Shown: positions 9,356 through 17,798 of the stretch, in pieces | Layout of the letters: every line of letters starts with the position of its first letter | Numbering within the stretch: position 1 is the stretch's first letter | DNA from: Streptomyces sp. NBC_00341 | GTDB lineage: Bacteria > Actinomycetota > Actinomycetes > Streptomycetales > Streptomycetaceae | DNA: 64,000 nt | NCBI RefSeq assembly: GCF_041435055.1 | Contig: NZ_CP108002.1 | Coordinates: 1,798,001 to 1,862,000 of the forward strand | Reading direction: 5' to 3' | Program-made: the position numbers and the translations under genes | The notes under the pieces: model-generated | Database searches by the model: none | What the model saw: the letters and a program-made list of their open reading frames with translations, nothing else | What the model was told of the DNA's origin: nothing

Positions 9356-10893
9356 GCGGCGGACTGCTGGTCGCCGGTACCACCTCCGACGCGGGCAAGA
9401 GCGTCGTCACGGCGGGCATCTGCCGCTGGCTGGTGCGCCGGGGGGTGAAGGTCGCGCCGTTCAAGGCGCAGAACATGTCCCTCAACTCCTTCGTCACCCG
9501 CGAGGGCGCCGAGATCGGCCGGGCCCAGGCCATGCAGGCCCAGGCCGCCCGGGTGGAGCCGACCGCGCTGATGAACCCGGTGCTGCTCAAGCCCGGCAGC
9601 GACCGCTCCAGCCAGGTCGTCCTGATGGGGCGCGCGATCGGCGAGATGAGCGCCCGCGGCTACCACGGCGGCAGGCAGGAGCAGTTGCTGTCCACCGTCG
9701 TGGACTGCCTGGAGCAGCTGCGGTCCACGTATGACGCGGTGATCTGCGAGGGCGCGGGCAGTCCGGCCGAGATCAACCTCCGGCGCACGGACATCGTGAA
9801 CATGGGCATCGCACGGGCGGCGCGCTTCCCGGTGGTGGTCGTCGGGGACATCGACCGGGGCGGGGTCTTCGCGTCGTTCTTCGGTACGACGGCGCTGCTG
9901 GCCGCGGCGGACCAGGAGCTGATCGCCGGCTACCTGGTCAACAAGTTCCGCGGTGACGTGTCACTGCTGGAGCCGGGCCTGGACATGCTGCTCGGTCTCA
10001 CCGGGCGTCCCACGTACGGGGTGCTGCCGTTCGCCCACGGCCTCGGCATCGACGAGGAGGACGGGCTGCGGGTCTCGCTGCGCGGCACCGTACGCGAGTC
10101 GGTCGTCGCACCGCCGCACGGCGAGGACATCCTGCGCGTCGCCGTGTGCGCCGTCCCGCTGATGTCCAACTTCACCGACGTGGACGCGCTCGCCGCGGAA
10201 CCCGGCGTCGTCGTGCGGTTCGTGGACCGCCCGGAGGAGCTGACCGACGCCGACCTCGTCATCGTGCCCGGCACCCGGGGCACCGTGAAGGCGCTGGCCT
10301 GGCTGCGCGAGCGCGGGCTCGCCGACGCGCTGCGGCGGCGCGCCGCGGAGGGCCGCCCGGTGCTCGGCATCTGCGGCGGCTACCAGATCCTCGGCGAACA
10401 CATCGAGGACGAGGTGGAGTCGCGCGCCGGGCAGGTCGACGCGCTCGGGCTGCTGCCCGTCCGCGTCCGGTTCGACCGCGAGAAGACGCTCGCCCGGCCG
10501 GTCGGTGAGGCGCTCGGCGCCCCCGTGGAGGGGTACGAGATCCACCACGGCGTCGCGGACGTACGCGGCGGCGAGCCGTTCCTCACCGACGGGCAGGGAC
10601 AGCGGCTCGACGGCTGCCGGTCAGGCGCGGTGTGGGGCACCCACTGGCACGGCTCGCTGGAGAGCGACGCGTTCCGCCGCCGTTTCCTGACCGAGATCGC
10701 GCGGGCCGCGGGGCGCCGCTTCGTCCCCGCCCCCGACACCTGCTTCGCCGCACTGCGCGAGGAGCAGCTCGACCTCCTCGGCGACCTCATCGAGGAACAC
10801 GCGGACACCGACGCGCTGTGGCGGCTCATCGAGTCGGGCGCGCCCGCGGGACTCCCTTTCATCCCGCCGGGGGCGCCCACGGTGCCCGCATGA
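9352..10893 (+). CDS. cobQ: Cobyric acid synthase CobQ/CbiP
   Basis: Cytoplasmic glutamine-dependent amidotransferase (513 residues) that amidates side chains b, d, e and g of adenosylcobyrinic a,c-diamide to give adenosylcobyric acid. The N-terminal dethiobiotin-synthase-like domain has the ATP loop [15 protein letters not shown] and the CobQ-type block [13 protein letters not shown]. The C-terminal class I glutaminase domain has its nucleophile Cys in [10 protein letters not shown] near residue 340, and a histidine-containing block EIHHGVAD. The ATG at 9352 overlaps the cobD stop. About 195 nt of unusual sequence follow its stop, where cobN would be expected. Confidence 0.95.
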   Translation: MSGGLLVAGTTSDAGKSVVTAGICRWLVRRGVKVAPFKAQNMSLNSFVTREGAEIGRAQAMQAQAARVEPTALMNPVLLKPGSDRSSQVVLMGRAIGEMSARGYHGGRQEQLLSTVVDCLEQLRSTYDAVICEGAGSPAEINLRRTDIVNMGIARAARFPVVVVGDIDRGGVFASFFGTTALLAAADQELIAGYLVNKFRGDVSLLEPGLDMLLGLTGRPTYGVLPFAHGLGIDEEDGLRVSLRGTVRESVVAPPHGEDILRVAVCAVPLMSNFTDVDALAAEPGVVVRFVDRPEELTDADLVIVPGTRGTVKALAWLRERGLADALRRRAAEGRPVLGICGGYQILGEHIEDEVESRAGQVDALGLLPVRVRFDREKTLARPVGEALGAPVEGYEIHHGVADVRGGEPFLTDGQGQRLDGCRSGAVWGTHWHGSLESDAFRRRFLTEIARAAGRRFVPAPDTCFAALREEQLDLLGDLIEEHADTDALWRLIESGAPAGLPFIPPGAPTVPA

Positions 10894-10924
10894 ACGTTCT
10901 GCGAGCGAGGCTCCGGATGGGCCC

Positions 10925-11014
10925 TTGGCGATCCCCGCTAGGGCGGGGATCAAAGCAGCAGTTCCACTAAGTGGTCGTGCAGGAGCGGAACATCCCCGTG
11001 CCGACGGGGAACAG
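10925..11014. CRISPR. Two degenerate type I-E CRISPR-like repeats with one 32-nt spacer
   Basis: The gap between cobQ and the chelatase gene holds two 29-nt repeat-like units, 10925-10953 and 10986-11014, separated by exactly 32 nt (10954-10985). The 61-nt period is that of type I-E arrays. Unit 1 contains GATCCCCGC-TAGG-GCGGGGATC and unit 2 contains CATCCCCGT-GCCG-ACGGGGAAC. Both have the central ATCCCCG...CGGGGA palindrome of type I-E repeats; read on the minus strand, unit 2 resembles actinomycete repeats of the CTGTTCCCCG...CGGGGATGTTCC kind. The units agree at about 17 of 29 positions. No third unit is found at plus or minus 61 nt, and there is no cas gene in the window. Probably an array remnant or an orphan mini-array. 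Confidence 0.55.
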
Positions 11015-11087
11015 GCCCAAATTCTAGGGGTGCGAAGGAGTCGCGCCTCTCCATGCGAACCTCAGCCACTCGAAGGAGTGATGTGGT

Positions 11088-13127
11088 ATGACCAGGCCAT
11101 ACCCGTTCACCGCAGTCGTCGGGCAGGACAGTCTTCGACTCGCTCTGCTACTCAACGCGATTAGCCCAGCCGTGGGCGGGGTGCTCGTGCGCGGCGAAAA
11201 GGGGACAGCGAAGTCAACCGCCGTCCGAGCACTCACAGCCCTTCTGCCAGAGATCGACGTCGTCCCCGGCTGCCGCTTTTCGTGCGCTCCGGATAAGCCG
11301 GGCTCCGCCTGCCCTGACGGCCCGCATCAGGATGCCTCGTCGGCATCGCGTCCGGCACGTCTCATCGAGCTGCCCATCGGCGCGTCCGAAGACCGGCTCG
11401 TCGGGGCGCTCGACATCGAACGGGTGCTTTCGGAGGGCGTGAGAGCCTTCGAGCCGGGGCTCCTGGCCGCCGCGAATCGCGGCATTCTGTACGTAGACGA
11501 AGTCAACTTGCTGCAGGACCATCTGGTCGACGTCCTGCTCGACGCGGCGGCCATGGGCGCCTCCCATGTCGAACGCGAGGGCGTCTCCGTACGGCACGCG
11601 GCGCGGTTCCTGCTCGTCGGGACCATGAATCCCGAAGAGGGCGAGCTGCGCCCCCAACTGCTCGACCGGTTCGGGCTGACCGTCGAGGTCGCCGCCTCCC
11701 GGGACACGGACCAGCGGGTGGAGGTGGTGCGGCGGCGGCTCGCCTACGACGACGACCCGGCCGCCTTCGCCGCCCGATGGGCCGAGGAGGAGGTTGCGCT
11801 GCGGGACCGGATCGCGGCCGCGCGGGCACTGCTGCCCGAAGTAAGCCTCGGTGACGGGCCGCTGCGGCAGATCGCGGCGACCTGCGCGGCCTTCGAGGTC
11901 GACGGGATGCGGGCCGACATCGTGATGGCCAGGACCGCCACGGCGCTGGCCGCGTGGGACGGGCGTACCGACGTGCAGTCCGAGGACGTACGGCAGGCAG
12001 CGCTGCTCGCGCTCCCCCACAGGCGCCGGCGCAATCCGTTCGACGCGCCGGGGCTCGACGAGGACAAGCTCGACGACACGCTGGAGCAGAACAGCGCGGA
12101 GGACGACGATCCGGACCCGGACGGCCCCGGTGGCGGCGGCCCGCCGCCGCAGGGCGACGGGCCCGACACACCGCCGCGGCCCGAGGGCGGCGCCGACGAC
12201 ACGCCCGAGGGGTCCGGGCCGGAGCAGTCCGTGCCGGAGCAGGGCAAGGAGCGGGAACCGGGGCAGGGGCAGCCGGCCGGGGGCGGCGAACAGCAGCCCG
12301 TACGGGCCGGCGAGCCGTTCCGTACGAAGATGCTGAGCGTGCCCGGCCTGGGCGAGGGTGCGGCGGGGCGGCGCTCCCGGGCGCGCACCGAGCACGGGCG
12401 GACCACCGGCGCGCGGCGTCCGCAGGGCGCGCTCACCAAGCTGCACCTGGCCGCCACCGTGCAGGCCGCCGCCCCGCACCAGCGGGCGCGGGGCCGGTCC
12501 GGGCGGGGCCTGGTGGTGCGGCGGGACGATCTGCGGCAGGCCACGCGGGAGGGGCGCGAGGGGAACCTCGTGCTGTTCGTCGTGGACGCGTCCGGGTCGA
12601 TGGCGGCCCGGCAGCGGATGACCGCCGTGAAGGGCGCGGTCCTCTCCCTGCTGATGGATGCCTATCAGCGGCGGGACAAGGTCGGGCTGATCACCTTCCG
12701 GGGCAAGGAGGCCGCCGTGGTGCTGCCGCCGACCTCCTCGGTGGACGCCGCCGCCGCGCGGCTGGAGACACTGCCCACCGGAGGCCGTACCCCGGTGGCC
12801 GCCGGGCTGCTGAAGGCCCATGACGTGCTGCGGGTGGAGCGGCTGCGCGATCCGTCGCGCCGGCCGCTGCTGGTCGTGGTGACCGACGGGCGGGCGACCG
12901 GCGGGCCGGAGCCGGTGGCCCTGGCCGCGCGGGCGGCCCGGCTGCACGAGGCCGAGGGCACCGCGTCCGTGGTCGTGGACTGCGAGTCGGGTCCGGTGCG
13001 GCTCGGCCTCGCGGCGAGTCTCGCGGCCGAGCTGGGCGGCACCGCCGTCACGCTCGACGAGCTGCGGGCCGACTCGATCGCCGGGCTGGTCAAGGACGTT
13101 CAGGGTGACAACAGGAGGGCTGCTTGA
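11088..13127 (+). CDS. Fused ChlI/ChlD-type chelatase ATPase/VWA protein (putative cobaltochelatase component)
   Basis: Protein of 679 residues combining an N-terminal AAA+ magnesium-chelatase ChlI-like domain (Walker [10 protein letters not shown] at about 35-43; [20 protein letters not shown] as Walker B region; [20 protein letters not shown] as sensor) with a C-terminal VWA domain ([15 protein letters not shown] near residue 500). An acidic Pro/Gly-rich linker (about 335-425) joins them. In actinomycetes such proteins sit beside cobN and are taken to power cobalt insertion into the corrin ring. Here cobN is missing next door. The first roughly 150 codons use many A/T third positions (CTA, ATT, CGA, TTT, AGT), unlike the rest. 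ATG at 11088 has GAAGGAG 9 nt upstream. The stop overlaps cobO. Confidence 0.85.
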   Translation: MTRPYPFTAVVGQDSLRLALLLNAISPAVGGVLVRGEKGTAKSTAVRALTALLPEIDVVPGCRFSCAPDKPGSACPDGPHQDASSASRPARLIELPIGASEDRLVGALDIERVLSEGVRAFEPGLLAAANRGILYVDEVNLLQDHLVDVLLDAAAMGASHVEREGVSVRHAARFLLVGTMNPEEGELRPQLLDRFGLTVEVAASRDTDQRVEVVRRRLAYDDDPAAFAARWAEEEVALRDRIAAARALLPEVSLGDGPLRQIAATCAAFEVDGMRADIVMARTATALAAWDGRTDVQSEDVRQAALLALPHRRRRNPFDAPGLDEDKLDDTLEQNSAEDDDPDPDGPGGGGPPPQGDGPDTPPRPEGGADDTPEGSGPEQSVPEQGKEREPGQGQPAGGGEQQPVRAGEPFRTKMLSVPGLGEGAAGRRSRARTEHGRTTGARRPQGALTKLHLAATVQAAAPHQRARGRSGRGLVVRRDDLRQATREGREGNLVLFVVDASGSMAARQRMTAVKGAVLSLLMDAYQRRDKVGLITFRGKEAAVVLPPTSSVDAAAARLETLPTGGRTPVAAGLLKAHDVLRVERLRDPSRRPLLVVVTDGRATGGPEPVALAARAARLHEAEGTASVVVDCESGPVRLGLAASLAAELGGTAVTLDELRADSIAGLVKDVQGDNRRAA

Positions 13128-13726
13128 TGCCGCAGGGACAGCCGGTCAGTGTGCCGGACGACGGACTCACCACCCGGCAGCGCCGCAACCGGCCGCTGCT
13201 GATGGTGCACACCGGTATCGGCAAGGGGAAGTCGACGGCGGCCTTCGGGCTGGCGTTGCGCGCCTGGAATCAGGGGTGGCCGGTCGGGGTCTTCCAGTTC
13301 GTGAAGTCCGCGAAGTGGAAGGTCGGCGAGGAGAACGCGCTGAAGGTCCTCGGCGCGAGCGGTGAGGGCGGGCCCGTCGTCTGGCACAAGATGGGCGAGG
13401 GCTGGTCCTGGGTCCAGCGCGACCAGCAGCTGGACAACGAGGCGGCGGCCCGCGAGGGCTGGGAGCAGGTCAAGCGCGACCTCGCCGCGGAGACGCACCG
13501 GCTCTACGTGCTCGACGAGTTCGCCTACCCGATGCACTGGGGCTGGGTCGACACCGAAGAGGTGGTCCAGGTGCTGCGCGACCGGCCCGGTTCGCAGCAC
13601 GTGGTGATCACCGGGCGCAACGCACCCGCCGCGCTGCTGGACGCTGCGGACCTGGTGACCGACATGTCGAAGGTCAAGCACCCGATGGACGCCGGGCAGA
13701 AGGGCCAGAGGGGCATCGAGTGGTGA
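13127..13726 (+). CDS. cobO: Cob(I)yrinic acid a,c-diamide adenosyltransferase CobO
   Basis: Cytoplasmic CobA/CobO/BtuR-type corrinoid adenosyltransferase (199 residues). It transfers the adenosyl group of ATP to Co(I) in the corrin. The P-loop TGIGKGKSTAAFG lies near residue 30, followed by the family block VGVFQFVKSAKWKVGEE and the end motif DMSKVKHPMDAGQKGQRGIEW. The ATG at 13127 overlaps the chelatase stop (TGATG) and follows AGGAGGG at 13112-13118, so it is preferred over a TTG one codon earlier. Its own stop overlaps cobB. Confidence 0.94.
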   Translation: MPQGQPVSVPDDGLTTRQRRNRPLLMVHTGIGKGKSTAAFGLALRAWNQGWPVGVFQFVKSAKWKVGEENALKVLGASGEGGPVVWHKMGEGWSWVQRDQQLDNEAAAREGWEQVKRDLAAETHRLYVLDEFAYPMHWGWVDTEEVVQVLRDRPGSQHVVITGRNAPAALLDAADLVTDMSKVKHPMDAGQKGQRGIEW

Positions 13727-15087
13727 CGATTCCGCGCCTGGTCATCGCCGCGCCGTCGTCCGGCAGTGGCAAGACCACCGTCGCGACGGGCCTGATGGCC
13801 GCCTTCGCCGGACGCGGACTCGCCGTGTCCGGGCACAAGGTGGGGCCCGACTACATCGACCCCGGCTACCACACCCTGGCCACGGGGCGCCCCGGGCGCA
13901 ATCTCGACGCGTACATGTGCGGCCCCGAGCTGATCGCCCCGCTGTTCGCGCACGGGGCGCGCGGCTGTGACCTGGCGGTCGTCGAGGGCGTGATGGGGCT
14001 GTACGACGGGGCCTCCGGGCTCGGTGAGCTGGCGTCCACCGCGCATGTCGCGAAGCTGCTGCGGGCGCCGGTGGTACTGGTCGTGGACGCGTCGTCGCAG
14101 TCGCGCTCCGTGGCGGCGCTGGTGCACGGTTTCGCCTCGTGGGATCCGGAGGTGCGGATCGGCGGGGTGATCCTGAACAAGGTCGGCTCCGACCGGCACG
14201 AGGCGCTGCTCCGCGAGGCCCTGGAGGAGTCCGGGGTGCCGGTGCTGGGGGCGCTGCGGCGGGCCGGTCAGCTGGCGGTGCCGTCGCGGCATCTGGGCCT
14301 GGTGCCGGTGGCGGAGCGCCGGGGCGACGCGGTGGACGCGGTCGCGGCGATGGCCGGGCAGGTGCTGGCCGGGTGCGACCTGGAGGGGCTGCTGGCGCTG
14401 GCCCGGTCCGCGCCGCCGGTGACGGGTGAGGTGTGGGACGCGGTGGGGGCGGTCGGCGCGCCGACGGGGCTGGACGGGGCATCGGCGGGGGTGCGGATCG
14501 CTGTTGCCTCCGGAGCCGCGTTCACCTTCTCCTACGCCGAGCACAGCGAGCTGCTCACCGCCGCGGGGGCCGAGGTCGTGCCGTTCGATCCGTTGCGGGA
14601 CGAGTCGTTGCCCGAAGGGACCCGGGGGCTGGTCATCGGGGGCGGGTTTCCCGAGGTGTACGGGCCCGAGCTGTCCGCCAACGAGCCGTTGCGCGAGGCC
14701 GTCGCGGAGCTGGCGGCGTCCGGGGCACCGCTGGCCGCCGAGTGCGCGGGGCTGCTCTATCTGGCGCGGTCGCTCGACGGGCTGCCGATGTGCGGGGTGC
14801 TGAACGCCGAGGGGCGGATGTCCCAGCGGCTGACGCTCGGCTACCGGGACGCCGTGGCGCTCTCCGACAGCGTCCTCGCGGCGGCCGGCACCCGGATGCG
14901 CGGGCACGAGTTCCACCGCACCGTGCTGGAGCCGGGCGCCGGGGACGAGCCGGCCTGGGGCATGCACCGGCCGGAGCGGCGCGTGGAGGGGTTCGTGCGG
15001 CGGGGCGTCCACGCGAGCTACCTGCACACCCACTGGGCCGCCGCGCCCGGCACCGCCCGCCGGTTCGTCGAGAAGTGCGCGGGATGA
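13720..15087 (+). CDS. cobB: Cobyrinate a,c-diamide synthase CobB/CbiA
   Basis: Glutamine- and ATP-dependent enzyme (455 residues) that amidates the a and c side chains of (hydrogeno)cobyrinic acid. The N-terminal domain has the P-loop SSGSGKTTVATG (about 11-22) and the block GHKVGPDYIDPGYH. The C-terminal glutaminase domain has Cys in AAECAGLLYL near residue 342 and the late His of GHEFHRTVLE. The GTG start at 13720 overlaps the cobO stop by 7 nt. It is the last gene of the tightly overlapped chelatase-cobO-cobB unit, and the convergent ZIP gene ends 38 nt beyond it. Confidence 0.94.
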   Translation: MVTIPRLVIAAPSSGSGKTTVATGLMAAFAGRGLAVSGHKVGPDYIDPGYHTLATGRPGRNLDAYMCGPELIAPLFAHGARGCDLAVVEGVMGLYDGASGLGELASTAHVAKLLRAPVVLVVDASSQSRSVAALVHGFASWDPEVRIGGVILNKVGSDRHEALLREALEESGVPVLGALRRAGQLAVPSRHLGLVPVAERRGDAVDAVAAMAGQVLAGCDLEGLLALARSAPPVTGEVWDAVGAVGAPTGLDGASAGVRIAVASGAAFTFSYAEHSELLTAAGAEVVPFDPLRDESLPEGTRGLVIGGGFPEVYGPELSANEPLREAVAELAASGAPLAAECAGLLYLARSLDGLPMCGVLNAEGRMSQRLTLGYRDAVALSDSVLAAAGTRMRGHEFHRTVLEPGAGDEPAWGMHRPERRVEGFVRRGVHASYLHTHWAAAPGTARRFVEKCAG

Positions 15088-15125
15088 ACCACGGGCAGGG
15101 CAGCGGGCGGCACACGGTGAGCCGG

Positions 15126-15848
15126 TCAGTCCGCGATGCCCACGACCAGCCAGATGAAGCCCACTCCGGCGATCGTGCAGAGCAGCGTGGAGCGTGCCGG
15201 GTGGTCGTGGTGCGCCTCGGGGAGGATCTCGGCGGCGGCGAGGTAGAGCAGCGCTCCGCCGAAGAAGCCGAGATAGCAGCCGAGGAGTTCCGCCGGAAGG
15301 GTGAACAGGAGCGTCGTCGCCGCGCCGACGACGGGCGCCGCCGCGTCCGCGTAGAGCATCGTGAGGGCCTTGCGGCGGGCGTTCCCGTACAGGCTGGTGA
15401 TCGTGTACGTGTTGAAGCCGTCCGCGAAGTCGTGGGTGATGACGGCGAGGGCCACGGCCGCGCCCATGCCGCCGCCGACCTGGAAGGCCGCGCCGAGCGC
15501 CACGCCGTCCATCAGGCTGTGGCCGACCATCGCCGCCGCCGCCGTCAGCCCGACCTGGGGCACCCGTTCCTCGCCCGCCCCGTGCGCCGCCTGGCGTACC
15601 GCGAGCAGCCGCTCCACCAGGTGCGCGACCAGGAAGCCGCCGACGAACAGCAGCAGGGCCGCCGGTACGCCGAAGACCAGTCCGCCGGCGGCCTCGATCG
15701 CCTCCGGCAGCAGGTCCAGGCCGACCACGCCGAGCATCAGTCCGCCGGCGAAGCCGAGTACGAGGTGGCGGCGGTCGGTGACGCGCTGGGCGACCCAGCC
15801 GCCGGCCAGGGTCATCAGGAACGCGCCGAGCGCGACGAACACCGCCAT
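15126..15848 (-). CDS. ZIP-family divalent metal transporter
   Basis: Membrane protein of 240 residues with about eight hydrophobic helices and the ZIP metal-site pattern. Helix IV carries HSLMDGVALGAAF and helix V carries ITHDFADGFNTYT, giving the intramembrane His/Asp ligands. Family members import zinc, iron, manganese or related metals. Its place between cobB and another cobalamin gene raises the possibility of cobalt supply, but the riboswitch lies upstream of cobD on the other strand and no B12 box is visible upstream of this gene. It is divergent from the cobE-like gene, with 94 nt between them. Confidence 0.87.
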   Translation of the reverse strand: MAVFVALGAFLMTLAGGWVAQRVTDRRHLVLGFAGGLMLGVVGLDLLPEAIEAAGGLVFGVPAALLLFVGGFLVAHLVERLLAVRQAAHGAGEERVPQVGLTAAAAMVGHSLMDGVALGAAFQVGGGMGAAVALAVITHDFADGFNTYTITSLYGNARRKALTMLYADAAAPVVGAATTLLFTLPAELLGCYLGFFGGALLYLAAAEILPEAHHDHPARSTLLCTIAGVGFIWLVVGIAD

Positions 15849-15942
15849 GGGCTCTTGCTAGCCGATTGACCCCGGTGCGCGCATCTCAGGGCGTGCGCCG
15901 TCAGTGCAGTCAGTGCCGTCATCAGTCCGGAAGGAGTGCTCC

Positions 15943-16578
15943 ATGGCCGAGAACGCCGACGTTCACCTGCCCGGCCGTCGGGAGGCCGGTCCGCCGGCCG
16001 CCTCGCTCACCGTCGGGGTCGGCGCGTCCAGGGGCGCGCCGCAGGACGAGGTGCTCGGGCTGATCCGGGACACCCTGGCCGGGGCCGGGCTCTCTCCGCT
16101 GGACGTCGCGGAGTTGGCGACCGTCGATGCCAGGTCCGGGGAGCCGGGGATCGTGGCCGCCGCCGCACGGCTCGGGGTGCCGCTGCTGACGTACCCGGCC
16201 GAGGTGCTGGCCCGCGTCGAGGTGCCGCATCCGTCCGGCGCGCCGCTCGCCGCCGTCGGCACGCCCTCGGTGGCGGAGGCCGCGGCGCTCGCCGGGGGCG
16301 GCGAACTCCTCGTACCGAAGCGGAAGTCGCACCCGGAGGGGCGCGCGGCGATGGTCACCTGCGCGGTCGTCCGCCGGGCCCCGCGCCGCGGCCTCCCCGT
16401 CGACGAGGCCGTGCCGGCGCACGTCGCACCGTCCGCGCCCTTCGCGTCGTCAGGTCCGGACCGTTGCGTGAAGCCCGTCGCGGGGCGCATAGTCGTATCG
16501 CCGCACTTCCACCCTCACGACGACGGCCATTCCCCCCACTCCCACCCCCACCATGGCGGTCATGCACACTCCCACTGA
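15943..16578 (+). CDS. CobE/CbiG C-terminal-type cobalamin biosynthesis protein with histidine-rich tail
   Basis: Protein of 211 residues whose first roughly 125 match the CobE/CbiG C-terminal domain (VGVGASRGAPQDEVLGLI; LATVDARSGEPGIVAAA; GTPSVAEAAALAGGG; PKRKSHPEGRAAMVTCA), a fold used in the corrin ring-contraction steps. The last roughly 25 residues are an unusual His-rich tail (HFHPHDDGHSPHSH then HPHHGGHAHSH), which looks like a metal-storage or metal-transfer segment. The ATG at 15943 has GGAAGGAG 6-7 nt upstream. The last 26 nt, which encode part of the tail, overlap the cobC start in another frame. Confidence 0.85.
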   Translation: MAENADVHLPGRREAGPPAASLTVGVGASRGAPQDEVLGLIRDTLAGAGLSPLDVAELATVDARSGEPGIVAAAARLGVPLLTYPAEVLARVEVPHPSGAPLAAVGTPSVAEAAALAGGGELLVPKRKSHPEGRAAMVTCAVVRRAPRRGLPVDEAVPAHVAPSAPFASSGPDRCVKPVAGRIVVSPHFHPHDDGHSPHSHPHHGGHAHSH

Positions 16579-17656
16579 GAGCCCCGACGCCACCGGCGCG
16601 GGCGCCCACGACCTGCGGCATCACGGTGACGCGGAGGTACGGGGACGGGGCCGGGATCTGACCGATCTCGCCGTCAACGTACGGGCCGGTACCCCACCGG
16701 CCTGGCTGAAGGAGCGGATAGCCGCGTCGCTGGGCGCGCTCTCCGCCTATCCGGACGGGCGTCCGGCGCTCGCGGCGGTCGCCGCACGGCACGGGCTGCC
16801 GCCCGAGCGGGTCCTGCTGACCTCGGGTGCGGCGGAGGCGTTCGTGCTGATCGCCCGCGCGCTGCCGGCCCGGCGGCCGGTCGTGGTCCACCCCCAGTTC
16901 ACCGAGCCGGAGGCCGCCCTGCGCGCGGCCGGGCACGAGGTGGGACGGGTGCTGCTGCGGGCCGAGGACGGCTTCCGGCTGGATCCGGCCGCCGTTCCGG
17001 CGGACGCGGATCTGGTGGTGGTCGGCAATCCGACCAACCCGACGTCCGTGCTGCACCCCTCGGCCGTCCTGGAGCGGCTGGCCCGTCCCGGGCGGACGCT
17101 CGTGGTCGACGAGGCGTTCATGGACGCGGTGCCCGGTGAGCGCGAGGCGCTGTGCGGGCGTACGGATGTCCCCGGACTGGTGGTCCTGCGCAGCCTCACC
17201 AAGACCTGGGGACTCGCCGGGCTGCGGATCGGCTACGTCACGGCGGCGCCGGAGACCGTGCGCCTGCTGGCGGAGGCGCAGCCGTTGTGGCCGGTGTCCT
17301 CGCCCGCGCTGGCGGCGGCCGAGGCGTGTATGGAGCCGAGGGCGCTGGCCGAGGCCGAGGCCGCCGCGGAGCGCATCGCGGTGGACCGGTGCCATCTGGT
17401 CGCGGGGCTGCGGGAGTTCACCGAGATCGAGGTGGTGGAGCCGGCCGAGGGATCGTTCGTCCTGATCCGGCTGGAGCGGGCCTCCGAGATACGGGAACGG
17501 CTGCGGATGCTGGGCTTCGCTGCCCGGCGCGGCGATACGTTTCCGGGGCTCGGCACCGACTGGCTGCGGCTGGCCGTGCGCGACCGTACGACGACCAACC
17601 GCTTTCTGCAGGTGCTCGACCAGGCGCTCCAGGCGCTGACCGCCGTGAGCCGTTGA
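16553..17656 (+). CDS. cobC: CobC-like PLP-dependent aminotransferase/decarboxylase (Rv2231c type)
   Basis: Fold-type I PLP enzyme of 367 residues related to histidinol-phosphate aminotransferase and L-threonine-phosphate decarboxylase, which supplies the aminopropanol phosphate linker of cobalamin. Visible features are LTSGAAEAFVLIA (PLP phosphate contact), NPTNPTSVLHP, the aspartate in VVDEAFMDAVPG, and the Schiff-base lysine in RSLTKTWGLAGLRIGY (near residue 219). The first roughly 40 residues are a variable extension. The ATG at 16553 lies inside the His-rich 3' end of the previous gene, so the two are translationally coupled. An in-frame ATG at 16562 is an alternative start. Confidence 0.87.
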   Translation: MAVMHTPTESPDATGAGAHDLRHHGDAEVRGRGRDLTDLAVNVRAGTPPAWLKERIAASLGALSAYPDGRPALAAVAARHGLPPERVLLTSGAAEAFVLIARALPARRPVVVHPQFTEPEAALRAAGHEVGRVLLRAEDGFRLDPAAVPADADLVVVGNPTNPTSVLHPSAVLERLARPGRTLVVDEAFMDAVPGEREALCGRTDVPGLVVLRSLTKTWGLAGLRIGYVTAAPETVRLLAEAQPLWPVSSPALAAAEACMEPRALAEAEAAAERIAVDRCHLVAGLREFTEIEVVEPAEGSFVLIRLERASEIRERLRMLGFAARRGDTFPGLGTDWLRLAVRDRTTTNRFLQVLDQALQALTAVSR

Positions 17657-17690
17657 GCATGCGACGGCCTTGCTCGGCCGGTGTCGCACC

Positions 17691-17738
17691 GGGGGCGGAG
17701 AGCGGTGCTCCGTAGCCGGAACACCGCTCCCCGCCCCC
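17691..17738. terminator. Convergent terminator after cobC
   Basis: Stem GGGGGCGGAGAGCGGTG (17691-17707) with CACCGCTCCCCGCCCCC (17722-17738), 17 bp with one mismatch, loop of 14 nt. It separates the convergent cobC and SCO1860-like genes. Confidence 0.8.
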
Positions 17739-17798
17739 TTCCTTCTTTCCTACGGCCCCCCGGCCGCCCCCTCGGGCCCTGACTCACTCACCCCCGCG

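Noticed and set aside
10894..10960. Short ORF starting at ATG 10891 as a cobN remnant
   Set aside because: The peptide ([11 protein letters not shown]...) has no resemblance to CobN and reads through the CRISPR-like repeat, so it is probably chance.
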